45,400 nucleotides of DNA from an uncultured Oscillospiraceae bacterium (GCA_910588495.1 CAJUPU010000012.1:28020-73419), one strand, 5' to 3'; counted from the first letter of the stretch, positions 7,938 through 16,530 are shown. Program-made: numbers and translations. Notes: a model not told the origin generated them from the letters alone.

Positions 7938-8418
7938 ATTTATGGTAGTCTCCCCCCTCCTGGATCTTGAACGCCCGGTAGATCTGCTCCAGCAGCATGA
8001 CCCTGGCCAGGTGGTGGGGGAAGGTCATGGGGGACATGGACAGGGTGGCCCAGGCCCCGGCCTTGACGGAGGGGTGGAGCCCATAGGACCCGCCGATCAC
8101 GAACACCAGGTGTTTGGCGGCGTTGTGGCTCCAGGTGGAGATCATGGCGGCCAGCTCCTCGCTGGAGCGCGCCTTTCCCTCGATGGCCAGGGCGATGACG
8201 CTGGAATTGGGGGGGATCTTGGCCCGGATGGCGTCCCCCTCCTTCTCCAGCGCCGACTGGATCTCGCCCAGGGAGGGATCCTTGCGCAGCTTCTGTTCGG
8301 CCAGCTCCACGACATTGAGCTTGCAGTACCCCTTGAGCCGTTTGGCATACTCCGCCGCCGCCTCCGCATAGAACTTCTCCTTCAGCCTGCCCACGCAGAT
8401 CAGCGTCACGTCCATCAT
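7936..8418 (-). CDS. rlmH: 23S rRNA pseudouridine-1915 N3-methyltransferase RlmH
   Basis: This 160-residue SPOUT-class methyltransferase modifies pseudouridine 1915 of helix 69 of 23S rRNA in assembled ribosomes, using S-adenosylmethionine. The full family pattern is visible: ICVGRLKEKF at the N-terminus, LAIEGKARSSEELA, the SAM-binding VFVIGGSYGL, and the C-terminal LSMSPMTFPHHLARVMLLEQ with the closing YHK. Length is normal. The second ATG (8415) aligns better with relatives and may be the true start. It follows walJ by about 20 bases, an association common in Firmicutes. Confidence 0.96.
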   Translation of the reverse strand: MMDVTLICVGRLKEKFYAEAAAEYAKRLKGYCKLNVVELAEQKLRKDPSLGEIQSALEKEGDAIRAKIPPNSSVIALAIEGKARSSEELAAMISTWSHNAAKHLVFVIGGSYGLHPSVKAGAWATLSMSPMTFPHHLARVMLLEQIYRAFKIQEGGDYHK

Positions 8419-8439
8419 ATCCGTCTCATCCCCCTTCTC

Positions 8440-9225
8440 CTACACCTGGAACCACCCCGTCGCCTCGCTGCGGGGCGCCACCACCAGTTCCACGTCGTCC
8501 TCTCCCAGCCCCAGCCCGCCCAGGGCCTGTCTCGCCGCCTCCAGGGCCAGCCCGGGCCGGTTGTTCTCCGCCGACAGGTGGGCCAGGATCACCCGCCCGG
8601 CCCCCTGCCGGGCCGCCCAGGCGGCCAGCTCGCCCCCCATCTGGTTGGACAGGTGGCCCCGCTTCCCCCGGATGCGGGCCTGGAGGTGGAGGGGGTAGGG
8701 CCCCTTGCGCAGCATGTCCGGATCGTAGTTGAATTCCCCGATGAGGGTGTGGGCCCCCTCCACGCCCTCCCGGGCCTGGGGGGTGGCGAAGCCGGTGTCG
8801 GTGCACAGCGCCAGCTTCCGCTCCCCGTCGGTGACGAAAAACCCGCAGGGGCAGGCGCAGTCGTGGCTGGTGGCGAAGGTGCCCACCTCCAGCCCTCCCG
8901 CGTCGAAGCGCTGGCCCGGCTCGAACACCCGAAAGCGCTCCACCAGCCCGTCCCACCGGCCGCACAGCTCCAGGGCGGTCCCCTCGGCGGTGTACAGCGG
9001 CGCGCCGGTCTGTTTGCACAGCACGGGCAGGGCGGCCACGTGGTCGATGTGCTCGTGGGTGATCAGCACCCCGGCCAGGTGCCGCAGCTCCAGCCCCAGC
9101 CCCTTGAGCCCCTGGGCGATCCTCCGGGTGGAGATGCCCGCGTCGATGAGGATATGTACCCGTCCGTCGCTGACCACGGCGCAGTTTCCCGACGAGCCGC
9201 TGGCCAGCGTGGCCACCTTCAACAT
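8440..9225 (-). CDS. walJ: WalJ/YycJ family metallo-beta-lactamase-fold hydrolase
   Basis: An ATG at 9225 behind a G-rich ribosome site gives 261 residues; the longer in-frame start is not supported. The N-terminus MLKVATLASGSSGN and the metal-binding THEHIDH are diagnostic of the YycJ/WalJ group, with further ligands in FATSHDCACP, CTDTGF and ILAHLSAENN. These are dinuclear-metal hydrolases or 5'-exonucleases linked to cell-wall and DNA metabolism in Firmicutes; the exact substrate is not certain. It sits between murA and rlmH on the same strand and probably shares transcripts with rlmH. Confidence 0.9.
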   Translation of the reverse strand: MLKVATLASGSSGNCAVVSDGRVHILIDAGISTRRIAQGLKGLGLELRHLAGVLITHEHIDHVAALPVLCKQTGAPLYTAEGTALELCGRWDGLVERFRVFEPGQRFDAGGLEVGTFATSHDCACPCGFFVTDGERKLALCTDTGFATPQAREGVEGAHTLIGEFNYDPDMLRKGPYPLHLQARIRGKRGHLSNQMGGELAAWAARQGAGRVILAHLSAENNRPGLALEAARQALGGLGLGEDDVELVVAPRSEATGWFQV

Positions 9226-9262
9226 GGGACACCCCCCCAATTTCTCTCTATTCCACAAACAA

Positions 9263-9289
9263 GCCGGAAAGGGGACGCCCCTTTCCGGC
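9263..9289. terminator. Perfect 12-bp hairpin between murA repeats and walJ
   Basis: Arms GCCGGAAAGGGG / CCCCTTTCCGGC enclose a 3-base loop. On the minus strand it is followed by TTGTTTG, a weak T-tract. It may be a partial terminator for murA or a leader structure of walJ. Confidence 0.55.
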
Positions 9290-9390
9290 GAAATCTACCG
9301 ATCTATCCTGTGCCGTTCACGACGGCTGCGCCCTGTCTCATCCACGCCGCACAGGCGGCCGGCCTCCCGGCCGTTCTCGCTTCGCCTCCA

Positions 9391-9615
9391 GCGAGACCCG
9401 GTCCAACTGCGTTGGCCCTGGGCTCTCCCTTTCGCTCTGCTCCAAACTTCCTCGCAGCCCTCTGCTCCGCGCTATCCCATTCACGCTGCGCAGACGGCTG
9501 ACCGCTCGGTCGTTTTCGCTCCGTCTCAAGCGAGACCCGGTCCAACTGCGTTGGCCCTGGGCTCTCCCTTTCGCTCCGCTCCAAACTCCCTCGCAGCCCC
9601 CTGCTCCGCGCTATC
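9391..9615. repeat. Two-copy hairpin repeat abutting the murA stop codon
   Basis: An 86-base core occurs at 9391-9476 and 9530-9615, differing at three positions, with a period of 139 bases and looser similarity between the cores. Each core contains a hairpin (9393-9427 and 9532-9566) with arms like GAGACCCGGTCCAAC / GTTGGCCCTGGGCTCTC. It shares GGCCCTGGGCT, TTCGCTC and the terminal CGCTAT with the array at 1-309. The right end overlaps the murA stop (9614-9616). The rest of 9226-9613 holds no gene. Confidence 0.8.
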
Positions 9616-10912
9616 AGCCTGCCGCGGATACCTTTCCCCGCTCCGGATCGGGCACTTCCACCACCCGGATGTCCGCGCCGATGCCGGAGAGCTTGCCGAT
9701 GATGTCCTCATAGCCCCGTTCGATGTGCTTCACGTTGGAGATCTCGCTGGTGCCCTGGGCGGCCAACCCAGCGATGATCATGCCCGCCCCGGCCCGCAGG
9801 TCGCAGGCTTCCATGGGCGCGCCGGTGAGCTTCTCCACACCCTCGATGATGGCGATCTTGCCGTCCACCTGGATCTTGGCCCCCAGGCGGCGGAACTCCT
9901 CGGTATAGCGGTAACGGTTGTCCCACACGCCCTCGGTGATCACGCTGGTCCCCCGGGCCAGGCAGAGCACGGCGGCGATCTGGGGGTGCATGTCGGTGGG
10001 GAAGCCGGGGTAGAACATGGTCTTGACGTTGGTGCGCTGGAGGGGCCCATGGCGGCGGACGATGATGCTGTCCCCCTGCTCCTCCACCTCGGCGCCCATC
10101 TCGGCCAGTTTGGCGGTGATGCACTCCAGGTGCTTGGGGATGACGTTGCACACCCGCACCTCGCCCCCGGCGGCGGTGACGGCGGCCATATAGGTGCCCG
10201 CCTCGATCTGGTCGGGGATGATGGAGTACTCGCCGCCCCGCAGCTTGTCCACGCCCCGGATCTTGATCATGTCGGTGCCCGCGCCGGTGATGTCCGCCCC
10301 CATGGAGTTGAGGAAGTTGGCCAGGTCCACGATATGGGGCTCCCGGGCGGTGTTTTCGATGATGGTGGTGCCCTGGGCCAGGGCGGCGGCCAGCATCAGG
10401 TTCATGGTGGCCCCCACGCTGGCCACGTCCAGATAGATCTGACTGCCCTTCATCCGCCCGCCCTCGGCGGCGGCGCACATATAGCCCTTCTCCACCTTGA
10501 CCTCGGCCCCCAGGGCGGCGAAGCCCTTGAGGTGCTGGTCGATGGGGCGGCTGCCGAAGTCGCACCCGCCGGGCAGGGGCACCTCGCCCCGGCCGAACCG
10601 GCCCAGCATGGCCCCCATCAGGTAATAGCTGGCCCGGAGCTTGCGCCCCGCGTCATAGGGGACGCTCATGCACCGGGCCCCGGTGCAGTCCACCTCCACG
10701 GTGGTGCGGTCGATCATGCGCACGCTGGCGCCCAGATCGCGCAGGATGCTCAAAAGCAGGTCCACATCGCTGATCGCGGGGATGTTCTCGATGCGGCAGG
10801 GCCCCTCCACCAGCAGGGCGGCGGGGATGATACCGACGGCGGCGTTCTTGGCGCCGCTGATCTCGACTTTGCCATACAGCGGACGCCCGCCGTGGATAAC
10901 ATACTTTTTCAA
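9614..10912 (-). CDS. murA: UDP-N-acetylglucosamine 1-carboxyvinyltransferase MurA
   Basis: This enzyme catalyses the first committed step of peptidoglycan synthesis, transferring enolpyruvate from PEP to UDP-GlcNAc in the cytoplasm. A TTG start at 10912, preceded by AGAGGTG at good spacing, gives 432 residues. Numbering then agrees with the family: K22-N23 in SGAKNAAV, and catalytic Cys117 in PGGCDFGSRP (the fosfomycin target in this family). Other motifs are GATMNLMLAA and MFYPGFPTDMHPQ. An upstream ATG (10939) is possible but has a poorer ribosome site. A sigma-70-type promoter lies at 11039-11067. Repeats and a hairpin follow the stop. Confidence 0.96.
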   Translation of the reverse strand: MKKYVIHGGRPLYGKVEISGAKNAAVGIIPAALLVEGPCRIENIPAISDVDLLLSILRDLGASVRMIDRTTVEVDCTGARCMSVPYDAGRKLRASYYLMGAMLGRFGRGEVPLPGGCDFGSRPIDQHLKGFAALGAEVKVEKGYMCAAAEGGRMKGSQIYLDVASVGATMNLMLAAALAQGTTIIENTAREPHIVDLANFLNSMGADITGAGTDMIKIRGVDKLRGGEYSIIPDQIEAGTYMAAVTAAGGEVRVCNVIPKHLECITAKLAEMGAEVEEQGDSIIVRRHGPLQRTNVKTMFYPGFPTDMHPQIAAVLCLARGTSVITEGVWDNRYRYTEEFRRLGAKIQVDGKIAIIEGVEKLTGAPMEACDLRAGAGMIIAGLAAQGTSEISNVKHIERGYEDIIGKLSGIGADIRVVEVPDPERGKVSAAG

Positions 10913-11038
10913 ATCAGCACCTCTGACTCCCGGCAGCACCGGGCTTATTCGTAAAAAAGGGACGCGCCCTTCAAAGATCGCACCAAAGGGGACCGCTCAA
11001 CCAAAGCCGCAGCCCGGGAGCCCATCCGCTATCGCCTC

Positions 11039-11067
11039 ATTATAGCACCATAGATAAGTAAAGGCAA
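11039..11067 (-). promoter_or_regulatory. murA promoter
   Basis: On the minus strand, TTGCCT (11067-11062), a 17-base spacer and TATAAT (11044-11039) lie about 130 bases before the murA start. The divergent htpG promoter lies further right. Apart from these signals and the CIRCE element, I see nothing else in the 10913-11281 gap. Confidence 0.75.
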
Positions 11068-11178
11068 CCAAAACTTTCATCTTTCCCCGCCGTCCCTGTC
11101 ATTTCTCCCATCCCACCATATTTTGCCCCTGCCCGTCCCGGATATTCCGGGAAAATTGTGAATTTTCTTCGATACCCC

Positions 11179-11207
11179 TTGCAAAATCCAAACGACTGTA
11201 TTATCAT
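11179..11207 (+). promoter_or_regulatory. htpG promoter
   Basis: TTGCAA (11179-11184), a 17-base spacer and TATCAT (11202-11207) place the transcription start next to or inside the CIRCE operator. Confidence 0.75.
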
Positions 11208-11211
11208 ATCG

Positions 11212-11238
11212 TTAGCACTCATCATTCAGGAGTGCTAA
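11212..11238 (+). promoter_or_regulatory. CIRCE element (HrcA operator)
   Basis: TTAGCACTC, a 9-base spacer and GAGTGCTAA form the exact CIRCE consensus, placed at the start of the htpG transcript. HrcA binds it and represses until heat or misfolding stress. No hrcA, groE or dnaK is in the window, so HrcA must act from elsewhere. Confidence 0.95.
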
Positions 11239-11281
11239 AACACTGTTTTCGAAAATCTATATATAATGAGGTGCGCAGATC

Positions 11282-13195
11282 ATGGCAAAGAAACAGTTCA
11301 AAGCGGAATCCAAGCGTCTGATGGACCTGATGATCAACTCCATCTACACCCACAAGGAGATCTTCCTGCGGGAGATCGTCTCCAACGCCAGCGACGCCAT
11401 CGACAAGCTGGCCTACCTGTCCCTGACGGACGACTCGGTGAAGGTGAAGCGGTCCGAGCTGCGGATCGCGGTGACGCCGGACAAGCAGGCCCGGACCCTG
11501 ACGGTGTCGGACAACGGCGTGGGCATGACGGAGGAGGAGCTGGAGAAGAACCTGGGCACCATCGCACGCAGCGGCTCCCTCCAGTTCAAGGAGGGCATGG
11601 AGCAGGACAAGGCGGCGGACATCATCGGCCAGTTCGGCGTGGGCTTCTACTCCGCCTTCATGGTGGCCGACGAGGTGACGGTGATCACCCGCCGCCACGG
11701 GGAGGACGCCGCCCACTGCTGGAAGTCCTCGGGGGCGGACGGCTACACCATCGCCCCCTGCGAGAAGGCCGAGCCCGGCACCGACGTGGTCATGCACCTG
11801 AAGGAGGACACCGAGGACGAGCGGTACAGCGAGTATCTGGAGACCGGCCGCCTCCAGTCCCTGATCAAAAAGTACTCCGACTACATCCGCCACCCCATCC
11901 GCATGGAGGTGGAGGACTACCGGGAGAAGGAGCGGCCCGCCGACGCCCCGGAGGACTACAAGCCGGAGTGGGAGACGGTGGTGGAGGAAAAGACCATCAA
12001 CTCCATGGTCCCCCTGTGGCAGCGCCCCCGCTCCAAAGTGGACCAAGAGGAGTATGACCGCTTCTACCAGGAGAAATTCGCCGACTGGCAGGCCCCCCTT
12101 GCCACGGTGACCACCTCCTCCGAGGGCACGGTGACCTTCAAGGCCCTGCTCTTCATCCCCTCCAACACCCCCTACGACTTCTACACCCGGGAGTATGAGA
12201 AGGGCCTTCAGCTCTACTCCTCCGGGGTGCTGATCATGGACAAGTGCGCCGACCTGCTCCCCGACTGCTTCCGCTTCGTCAAGGGCGTGGTGGACTCCCC
12301 CGACTTCTCGCTGAACATCTCCCGGGAGATGCTCCAGCACGACCGCCAGCTGAAGATCATCGCCGGGGCCCTGGAGAAGAAGATCAAGAACGAGCTGGTC
12401 AAGCTGATGAAGGACGACCGGGAGAAGTACGAGAAGTTCTGGGCCGCCTTCGGCCGCCAGCTGAAGTACAGCGTCACCGAGGGCTACGGCGCCAAGAAGG
12501 AGCTGCTGCAGGACCTGCTGCTGTTCACCACCTCGAAAGAGGGCAGTCTGGCCTCCCTGGCGGAGTATGCGGAGCGCATGGGCGAGGGCCAGCAGTTCGT
12601 CTACTATGTCTGCGCCGACACCAAGGAGCAGGCCGCCCGCCTGCCCCAGGTGGAGCGGATCGCCGACAAGGGCTGGGAGATCTTGTACCTCACCGAGGAG
12701 GTGGACGAGTTCGTCATGCAGGCCCTGGGCGAGGTGTCGGGAAAGAAGCTGAAGTCGGTGTCCGACCCGGACGCCCTGCCCGAGAGCGACGAGGAGAAGG
12801 CGGAGCAGGAGAAGCGGGCGGAGGAGGCCAAGCCGGTGCTGGACTTCGTGAAGGAGACCTTGGGGGACAAGATCAAGGAGGCCCGGGTGTCCAAGATCCT
12901 CAAGACCGCCCCGGTGTGCATGACGGCGGACGGCCCCATGTCCCTGGAGATGGAGAAGTATTTCTCCAAGCTGGAGGGCGCGTCCCCCATGGGTGCCATG
13001 AAGGCGGAGCGGGTGCTGGAGCTCAACCCGGCCTCCGCCGCCTACGGGGCGCTGAAGGCCGCCCTGGACAGGGAGGACAAGGAGAAGGCCGCCAAATACG
13101 CCCAGGTGCTCTACCACCAGGCCCTGCTGATCGCGGGCCTGCCCATCGACGACCCCGCCGCCTATACCGAGCTGGTGTGCTCCTTGATGGACTGA
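11282..13195 (+). CDS. htpG: Hsp90-family chaperone HtpG
   Basis: The 637-residue product is the usual length for bacterial Hsp90. The N-terminal GHKL ATPase shows EIVSNASDAIDK (about 31-42), DNGVGM (77-82) and the lid-closing GQFGVGFYSAF (from 116). Middle- and C-terminal dimerisation domains follow, with SLNISREMLQ and a Glu/Lys-rich linker near 505-525. It is a cytosolic ATP-dependent chaperone for folding clients under stress. The start has a GAGGTG ribosome site 8 bases upstream. Control by HrcA is strongly indicated by the CIRCE element, which in well-studied Bacillus is not used for htpG, so the regulation here differs from that model. Confidence 0.97.
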   Translation: MAKKQFKAESKRLMDLMINSIYTHKEIFLREIVSNASDAIDKLAYLSLTDDSVKVKRSELRIAVTPDKQARTLTVSDNGVGMTEEELEKNLGTIARSGSLQFKEGMEQDKAADIIGQFGVGFYSAFMVADEVTVITRRHGEDAAHCWKSSGADGYTIAPCEKAEPGTDVVMHLKEDTEDERYSEYLETGRLQSLIKKYSDYIRHPIRMEVEDYREKERPADAPEDYKPEWETVVEEKTINSMVPLWQRPRSKVDQEEYDRFYQEKFADWQAPLATVTTSSEGTVTFKALLFIPSNTPYDFYTREYEKGLQLYSSGVLIMDKCADLLPDCFRFVKGVVDSPDFSLNISREMLQHDRQLKIIAGALEKKIKNELVKLMKDDREKYEKFWAAFGRQLKYSVTEGYGAKKELLQDLLLFTTSKEGSLASLAEYAERMGEGQQFVYYVCADTKEQAARLPQVERIADKGWEILYLTEEVDEFVMQALGEVSGKKLKSVSDPDALPESDEEKAEQEKRAEEAKPVLDFVKETLGDKIKEARVSKILKTAPVCMTADGPMSLEMEKYFSKLEGASPMGAMKAERVLELNPASAAYGALKAALDREDKEKAAKYAQVLYHQALLIAGLPIDDPAAYTELVCSLMD

Positions 13196-13202
13196 GGCGC
13201 CT

Positions 13203-13763
13203 ATGAACGAGAGAAGAGACCCCCGGCTCACCATCCGCATGGCCTCGGGGGGGACCATCGTGTTCCAGCTGTGCCCCCGGTGGGCCCCCAACGCCTGCGC
13301 CAGCGTCATCGCCCTGGCCCGGGCGGGGGCCTACGACGGCATGGGCATCGAGCGCATCGTCCCCGGCTTCGTCGTCCAGCCCCGCTACCTGGACGAGGGG
13401 CGGCCCGATTTGGACTATTTCATCGACGGCGAATTCGCGGCCAACGGCTTCGGCGGCAACCCCCCGGTGACCAAGGGGATGGTGGCTATGGCCGGGGACG
13501 GCCAGAGCTTCTCCTCCGGCAGCTGCTTCTTCATCGCCCTGGGGGACCACGCCAGGCTGGCCGGCCGCTTCACCGCCATCGGCCGGGTGGTGGAGGGCTG
13601 GGACGAGGTGGAGCGCCTGGAGAACGTGGCGCTGGAGCCAGTGGACACCGGGATGGAGGCGGTGGTCAACCGCCCCGTCACCCCCGAGATCATGGAGCGG
13701 GTCACCGTGGACACCTTCGGCGCGGACTACCCCCCGCCCGCCATCCTCCGCCGGGCTTACTGA
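13203..13763 (+). CDS. Cyclophilin-type peptidyl-prolyl isomerase
   Basis: This 186-residue, single-domain cyclophilin lacks a signal peptide and so acts in the cytoplasm. It catalyses cis-trans isomerisation of Xaa-Pro bonds. Family landmarks are the ASVIALARAGAYDGMGIERIVPGFVVQ stretch (seen here as YDGMGIERIVPGFVVQ), GMVAMAGDGQSFSSGSCFFI, and FTAIGRVVEGWDEVERL. The canonical FHRVI is IERIV, and the usual FFI of the active site is retained. It starts 8 bases after htpG stops and is probably co-transcribed, which makes it a likely member of the HrcA stress operon. Confidence 0.9.
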   Translation: MNERRDPRLTIRMASGGTIVFQLCPRWAPNACASVIALARAGAYDGMGIERIVPGFVVQPRYLDEGRPDLDYFIDGEFAANGFGGNPPVTKGMVAMAGDGQSFSSGSCFFIALGDHARLAGRFTAIGRVVEGWDEVERLENVALEPVDTGMEAVVNRPVTPEIMERVTVDTFGADYPPPAILRRAY

Positions 13764-13773
13764 GAAGCTGTAC
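13764..13773 (+). repeat. Post-stop motif GAAGCTRYAC (copy 1)
   Basis: GAAGCTGTAC follows the cyclophilin stop codon with no gap. The same motif follows asnS (26924) and an in-frame CAA codon in the PatB gene (38414). AAGCTG at 13765-13770 can pair with CAGCTT at 13790-13795. Confidence 0.45.
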
Positions 13774-13805
13774 CAATCGCCTCAGCACCCAGCTTTGCGG
13801 CCCAA

Positions 13806-13840
13806 AGCGCCCCGGACGGCTGCGTCCGGGGCGCTTTTTT
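13806..13840 (+). terminator. Terminator after htpG-cyclophilin
   Basis: A 12-bp stem (AGCGCCCCGGAC / GTCCGGGGCGCT), a 6-base loop and then T residues to 13840. It is a strong intrinsic terminator. Confidence 0.92.
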
Positions 13841-13850
13841 GCCGGGGGCG

Positions 13851-13879
13851 TTGACACCTCCCCCGCCCCGGCGTATAAT
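13851..13879 (+). promoter_or_regulatory. mgtC-family gene promoter
   Basis: Consensus TTGACA, a 17-base spacer and TATAAT lie about 50 bases before the start codon. Confidence 0.9.
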
Positions 13880-13929
13880 ATTTCGCACGACATCACGCCC
13901 GGCCCGGCCGGGAGAGAGGGGGCGCCGCC

Positions 13930-14595
13930 ATGACGCTGGAGCTCTGGGAATACCTTCTCCGCCTCACCCTGTCCGCCCTGTTCGGCGGGCTGATCGGCCT
14001 GGAGCGGGAGCTGCGGATGAAGGGGGCGGGCATCCGCACCCACCTGCTGGTCTCCTTCGCCGCGTGCACCATGACGCTGGTGTCCAAATACGGCTTTTTC
14101 GACGTGATCGACTACCCGGACATCCGCCTGGACCCCAGCCGGATCGCCGCGGGGCTGGTCACCGCCATCGGCTTTCTGGGGGCGGGCACCATCTTCGCCC
14201 GGGGCAGGAGCGTCAGCGGCCTGACCACCGCCGCCGGGCTGTGGGCCACGGTGGGCATCGGCATGTCCATGGGGGCGGGCATGTACGCCGTGGGCACCTT
14301 CGGCGCGGTGTTCATCGTGGCCGTCCAGGCCGTCCTCTACCGGGACCACATCCTGCTGGGCAACATCACCGCCGTGGTCCACATCCAGATCGACGACCGG
14401 CCCGACGCGCTGGACCGGTTCCAGGCGGAGCTGGCCAAGCTGGGGCTGGTCCCCTGCGCGTCCAAATACGAGCGGTCGGGGGGCGCGCTGTCCATCGAGC
14501 TGCAGCTGGACCGCCTGCCCTGTTCCGAGCGGGAGCTGGGGCAGCTGCTCTCCCCGCTGATGAAGCAGCCCTACGTCAGATTCGTCTTGTGGTGA
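13930..14595 (+). CDS. MgtC/SapB family inner-membrane protein
   Basis: The 221-residue product has four to five N-terminal membrane helices followed by a cytoplasmic ACT-like C-terminal domain (from about 150). Motifs of the family are GGLIGLERELRMKGAGIRTHLLV and GFLGAGTIFARGRSVSGLTTAAGLW, seen as GLERELR, AGIRTHLLVS and GLTTAAGLWATVGIGM. MgtC proteins modulate F-type ATPase or magnesium-limitation responses; whether this one does is unknown. It has its own consensus promoter and terminator, so it is monocistronic. The start is chosen on a GAGAGGGGG ribosome site. Confidence 0.92.
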   Translation: MTLELWEYLLRLTLSALFGGLIGLERELRMKGAGIRTHLLVSFAACTMTLVSKYGFFDVIDYPDIRLDPSRIAAGLVTAIGFLGAGTIFARGRSVSGLTTAAGLWATVGIGMSMGAGMYAVGTFGAVFIVAVQAVLYRDHILLGNITAVVHIQIDDRPDALDRFQAELAKLGLVPCASKYERSGGALSIELQLDRLPCSERELGQLLSPLMKQPYVRFVLW

Positions 14596-14617
14596 GGCCC
14601 CACATCCTATGCGCACA

Positions 14618-14662
14618 GACCGGCCCCGGGGAAGCGGATGCTCCTCCGGGGCCGGTCCTTTT
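14618..14662 (+). terminator. Terminator between the mgtC-family gene and the convergent lactate permease
   Basis: Arms GACCGGCCCCGG (14618-14629) and CCGGGGCCGGTC (14646-14657) are followed by CTTTTC. The stem can also serve the opposite strand. Confidence 0.8.
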
Positions 14663-14675
14663 CATCGCAAGGGGA

Positions 14676-16238
14676 TCAGACCAGCTCCGCCGCGCCCTGG
14701 AGCAGGCCCACCACCAGGCAGGCCAGCACCAGCATGAACAGCGCCCACTTGAGCACCGCCGAGAGCAGCCTGCTGTCCTGGCCGGTGAGGCCCACCGCCG
14801 CGGCGGCGGTGGCGATGCACTGGGGGGAGAGGATCTTGCCGATGCCCGCGCCGGTGGAGTTGGCCGCCGCCAGCCAGAACTGGGAGGCGCCGATGGCGGA
14901 GGCGGCCTCGGTCTGGAGGCGGCCCAGCAGCACCTCGGTGTTGGTGCCGCTGCCGGTGACAAAGGCGCCGATAGCGGCGATCACCGGAGCAAAGAAGGGG
15001 TAGAAGGAGCCGGTGAGGGTGACGAACAGGGCGGCCATGTCGGAGATCATGCCGGAGTAGGTCATGATCTTGGCCACCGCCAGCACCGACATGATGGTGA
15101 CGATGGTCTTGCTCATCTGCTTGACGGTGGCCGCGAGGGTGTCCCACATCAGCCTGCCCCCCGCCTTCTGGGCGCAGCCGCCGATGACGGCCGCCAGAAA
15201 GATGATCACGCCCGGGGTGTTCACCCAGCTGAAGGCGGTCCTGCCCGCCCCGGCGGCGGTGGAGATCTGGACGGAGCTGGAGAAGCGGGCCAGGAAGCCA
15301 TTCACCGGCGGCACCAGCTTGGAGGTGAGCAGCAGGAATACGAAAATGAGCAGGAAGGGCAGGCAGGCGGTGAGGGGAGGCATCTCCCGTCCGCTCTCCC
15401 GGGCGGGCTGGGCGGGGGCGCCCATGTCGTACTCCGGGGGGACGGGCCTTCCGCCCCGCAGCCGCACAAGCCCCAGCGTCACCGCCAGGGACACCACGCT
15501 GCCCACGGTGACCGCCAGCTCCGGCCCCAGGAACCTGGCCACTGCCAGCTGGGGCAGGACGAAGGACGCCCCCGCCGCCAGCGTCAGGCCGGACACGCCC
15601 TTCAGGGCCTTGACGCCCCCGCCCCCGGCGATCACCATGAGGAAGGGCATGAGGATCATGAAGGGGAACATCTGCACCACGGTGATATAGGCCAGGGGCA
15701 GGGGGTCCAGCCCGGTGACGCCGGCCAGGGTGACGGTGGGGATGCCCACCGAGCCGAAGGCGGTGGGGAAGGCGTTGGCCAGCATACACACCAGGCAGGC
15801 GGTCACCGGCTCCATGCCCATGACCACCAGCATCCCGGCGGGGATGGCGATGGCGGTGCCGAAGCCGGCCATCCCCTCCAAAAAGCCGCCGAAGCACCAG
15901 CCGATCAGCAGGACGATCGCCCGCTTGTCCCGGGACACCCCGGCCAGCATTCGCTTGATCACGTCCATGGCTCCGGTGCGCAGGGACAGGTTGTAGGTGT
16001 AGATGGCGGCCACGATCACCAGGATGATGGGCCACAAAGCGGCGGCGAAGCCCTCCAGGGCGGAGGTGGCGCAGTCCAGGGCGGGCATCCTCCAGACGGC
16101 CAGGGCCAGGGCGGCGGCGATGGCCAGGGCGGCCAGACAGGCCCGGTGCCCCGGCATTTTCAGCACGGCCAGGGCGATGATGAGCCACAGGATGGGCAGC
16201 AGCGTGAGCAGGGATCGCAGGATGGGGGGCATGGACAT
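14676..16238 (-). CDS. lctP: L-lactate permease (LctP/LldP family)
   Basis: The product is 520 residues with about 12-14 membrane helices, the normal build of the lactate permease family, which imports L- or D-lactate (and glycolate) with protons. Typical signatures are GFGTAIAIPAGMLV after WCFGGFLEGMAG, NAFPTAFGSVGIPTVTL, and near the end TGSGTNTEVLLG and NSTGAGIGKILSPQ. It starts after GGAGGT; ATG at 16238 or 16232 is possible. It is divergent from larA across an approximately 400-base control region. It belongs functionally with larA and the GlcD-type dehydrogenase as the uptake step. Confidence 0.94.
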   Translation of the reverse strand: MSMPPILRSLLTLLPILWLIIALAVLKMPGHRACLAALAIAAALALAVWRMPALDCATSALEGFAAALWPIILVIVAAIYTYNLSLRTGAMDVIKRMLAGVSRDKRAIVLLIGWCFGGFLEGMAGFGTAIAIPAGMLVVMGMEPVTACLVCMLANAFPTAFGSVGIPTVTLAGVTGLDPLPLAYITVVQMFPFMILMPFLMVIAGGGGVKALKGVSGLTLAAGASFVLPQLAVARFLGPELAVTVGSVVSLAVTLGLVRLRGGRPVPPEYDMGAPAQPARESGREMPPLTACLPFLLIFVFLLLTSKLVPPVNGFLARFSSSVQISTAAGAGRTAFSWVNTPGVIIFLAAVIGGCAQKAGGRLMWDTLAATVKQMSKTIVTIMSVLAVAKIMTYSGMISDMAALFVTLTGSFYPFFAPVIAAIGAFVTGSGTNTEVLLGRLQTEAASAIGASQFWLAAANSTGAGIGKILSPQCIATAAAAVGLTGQDSRLLSAVLKWALFMLVLACLVVGLLQGAAELV

Positions 16239-16487
16239 CAGACCTCCTTACTCGGTTCACGGGCGGCAGATTGGTTCTACCTCAATTCGTCGAAAAATGG
16301 CCGCGGACAGGGCGGCGCCACCCTCCAGCGGACGATCGGCCCCAGGCAGACACTGGGGCCAGCTTGATCATATTATAGCGCAATTAGTTAAAATGTCCAT
16401 TCCGAATCGGCACAAAAAATATTTTTGGCGATATCGCATAAATTCCACCTGTGTTTTTGTAGAAATGGGAGAAAAGAAAAAAGGGTC

Positions 16488-16515
16488 TTGTAATTTTCGG
16501 AAAATGTGTTACTCT
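16488..16515 (+). promoter_or_regulatory. larA promoter
   Basis: TTGTAA (16488-16493), a 16-base spacer and TACTCT (16510-16515). The expected start near 16522 lies just before the operator at 16531. Confidence 0.55.
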
Positions 16516-16530
16516 GAAACCACGGCATAA

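Noticed and set aside
11222..13309. Long open frame on the minus strand opposite htpG (695 codons)
   Set aside because: It mirrors htpG codons, is low-complexity (Gly, His, Leu, Val rich) with no domain, and has no ribosome site; GC-rich third positions keep antisense frames open.
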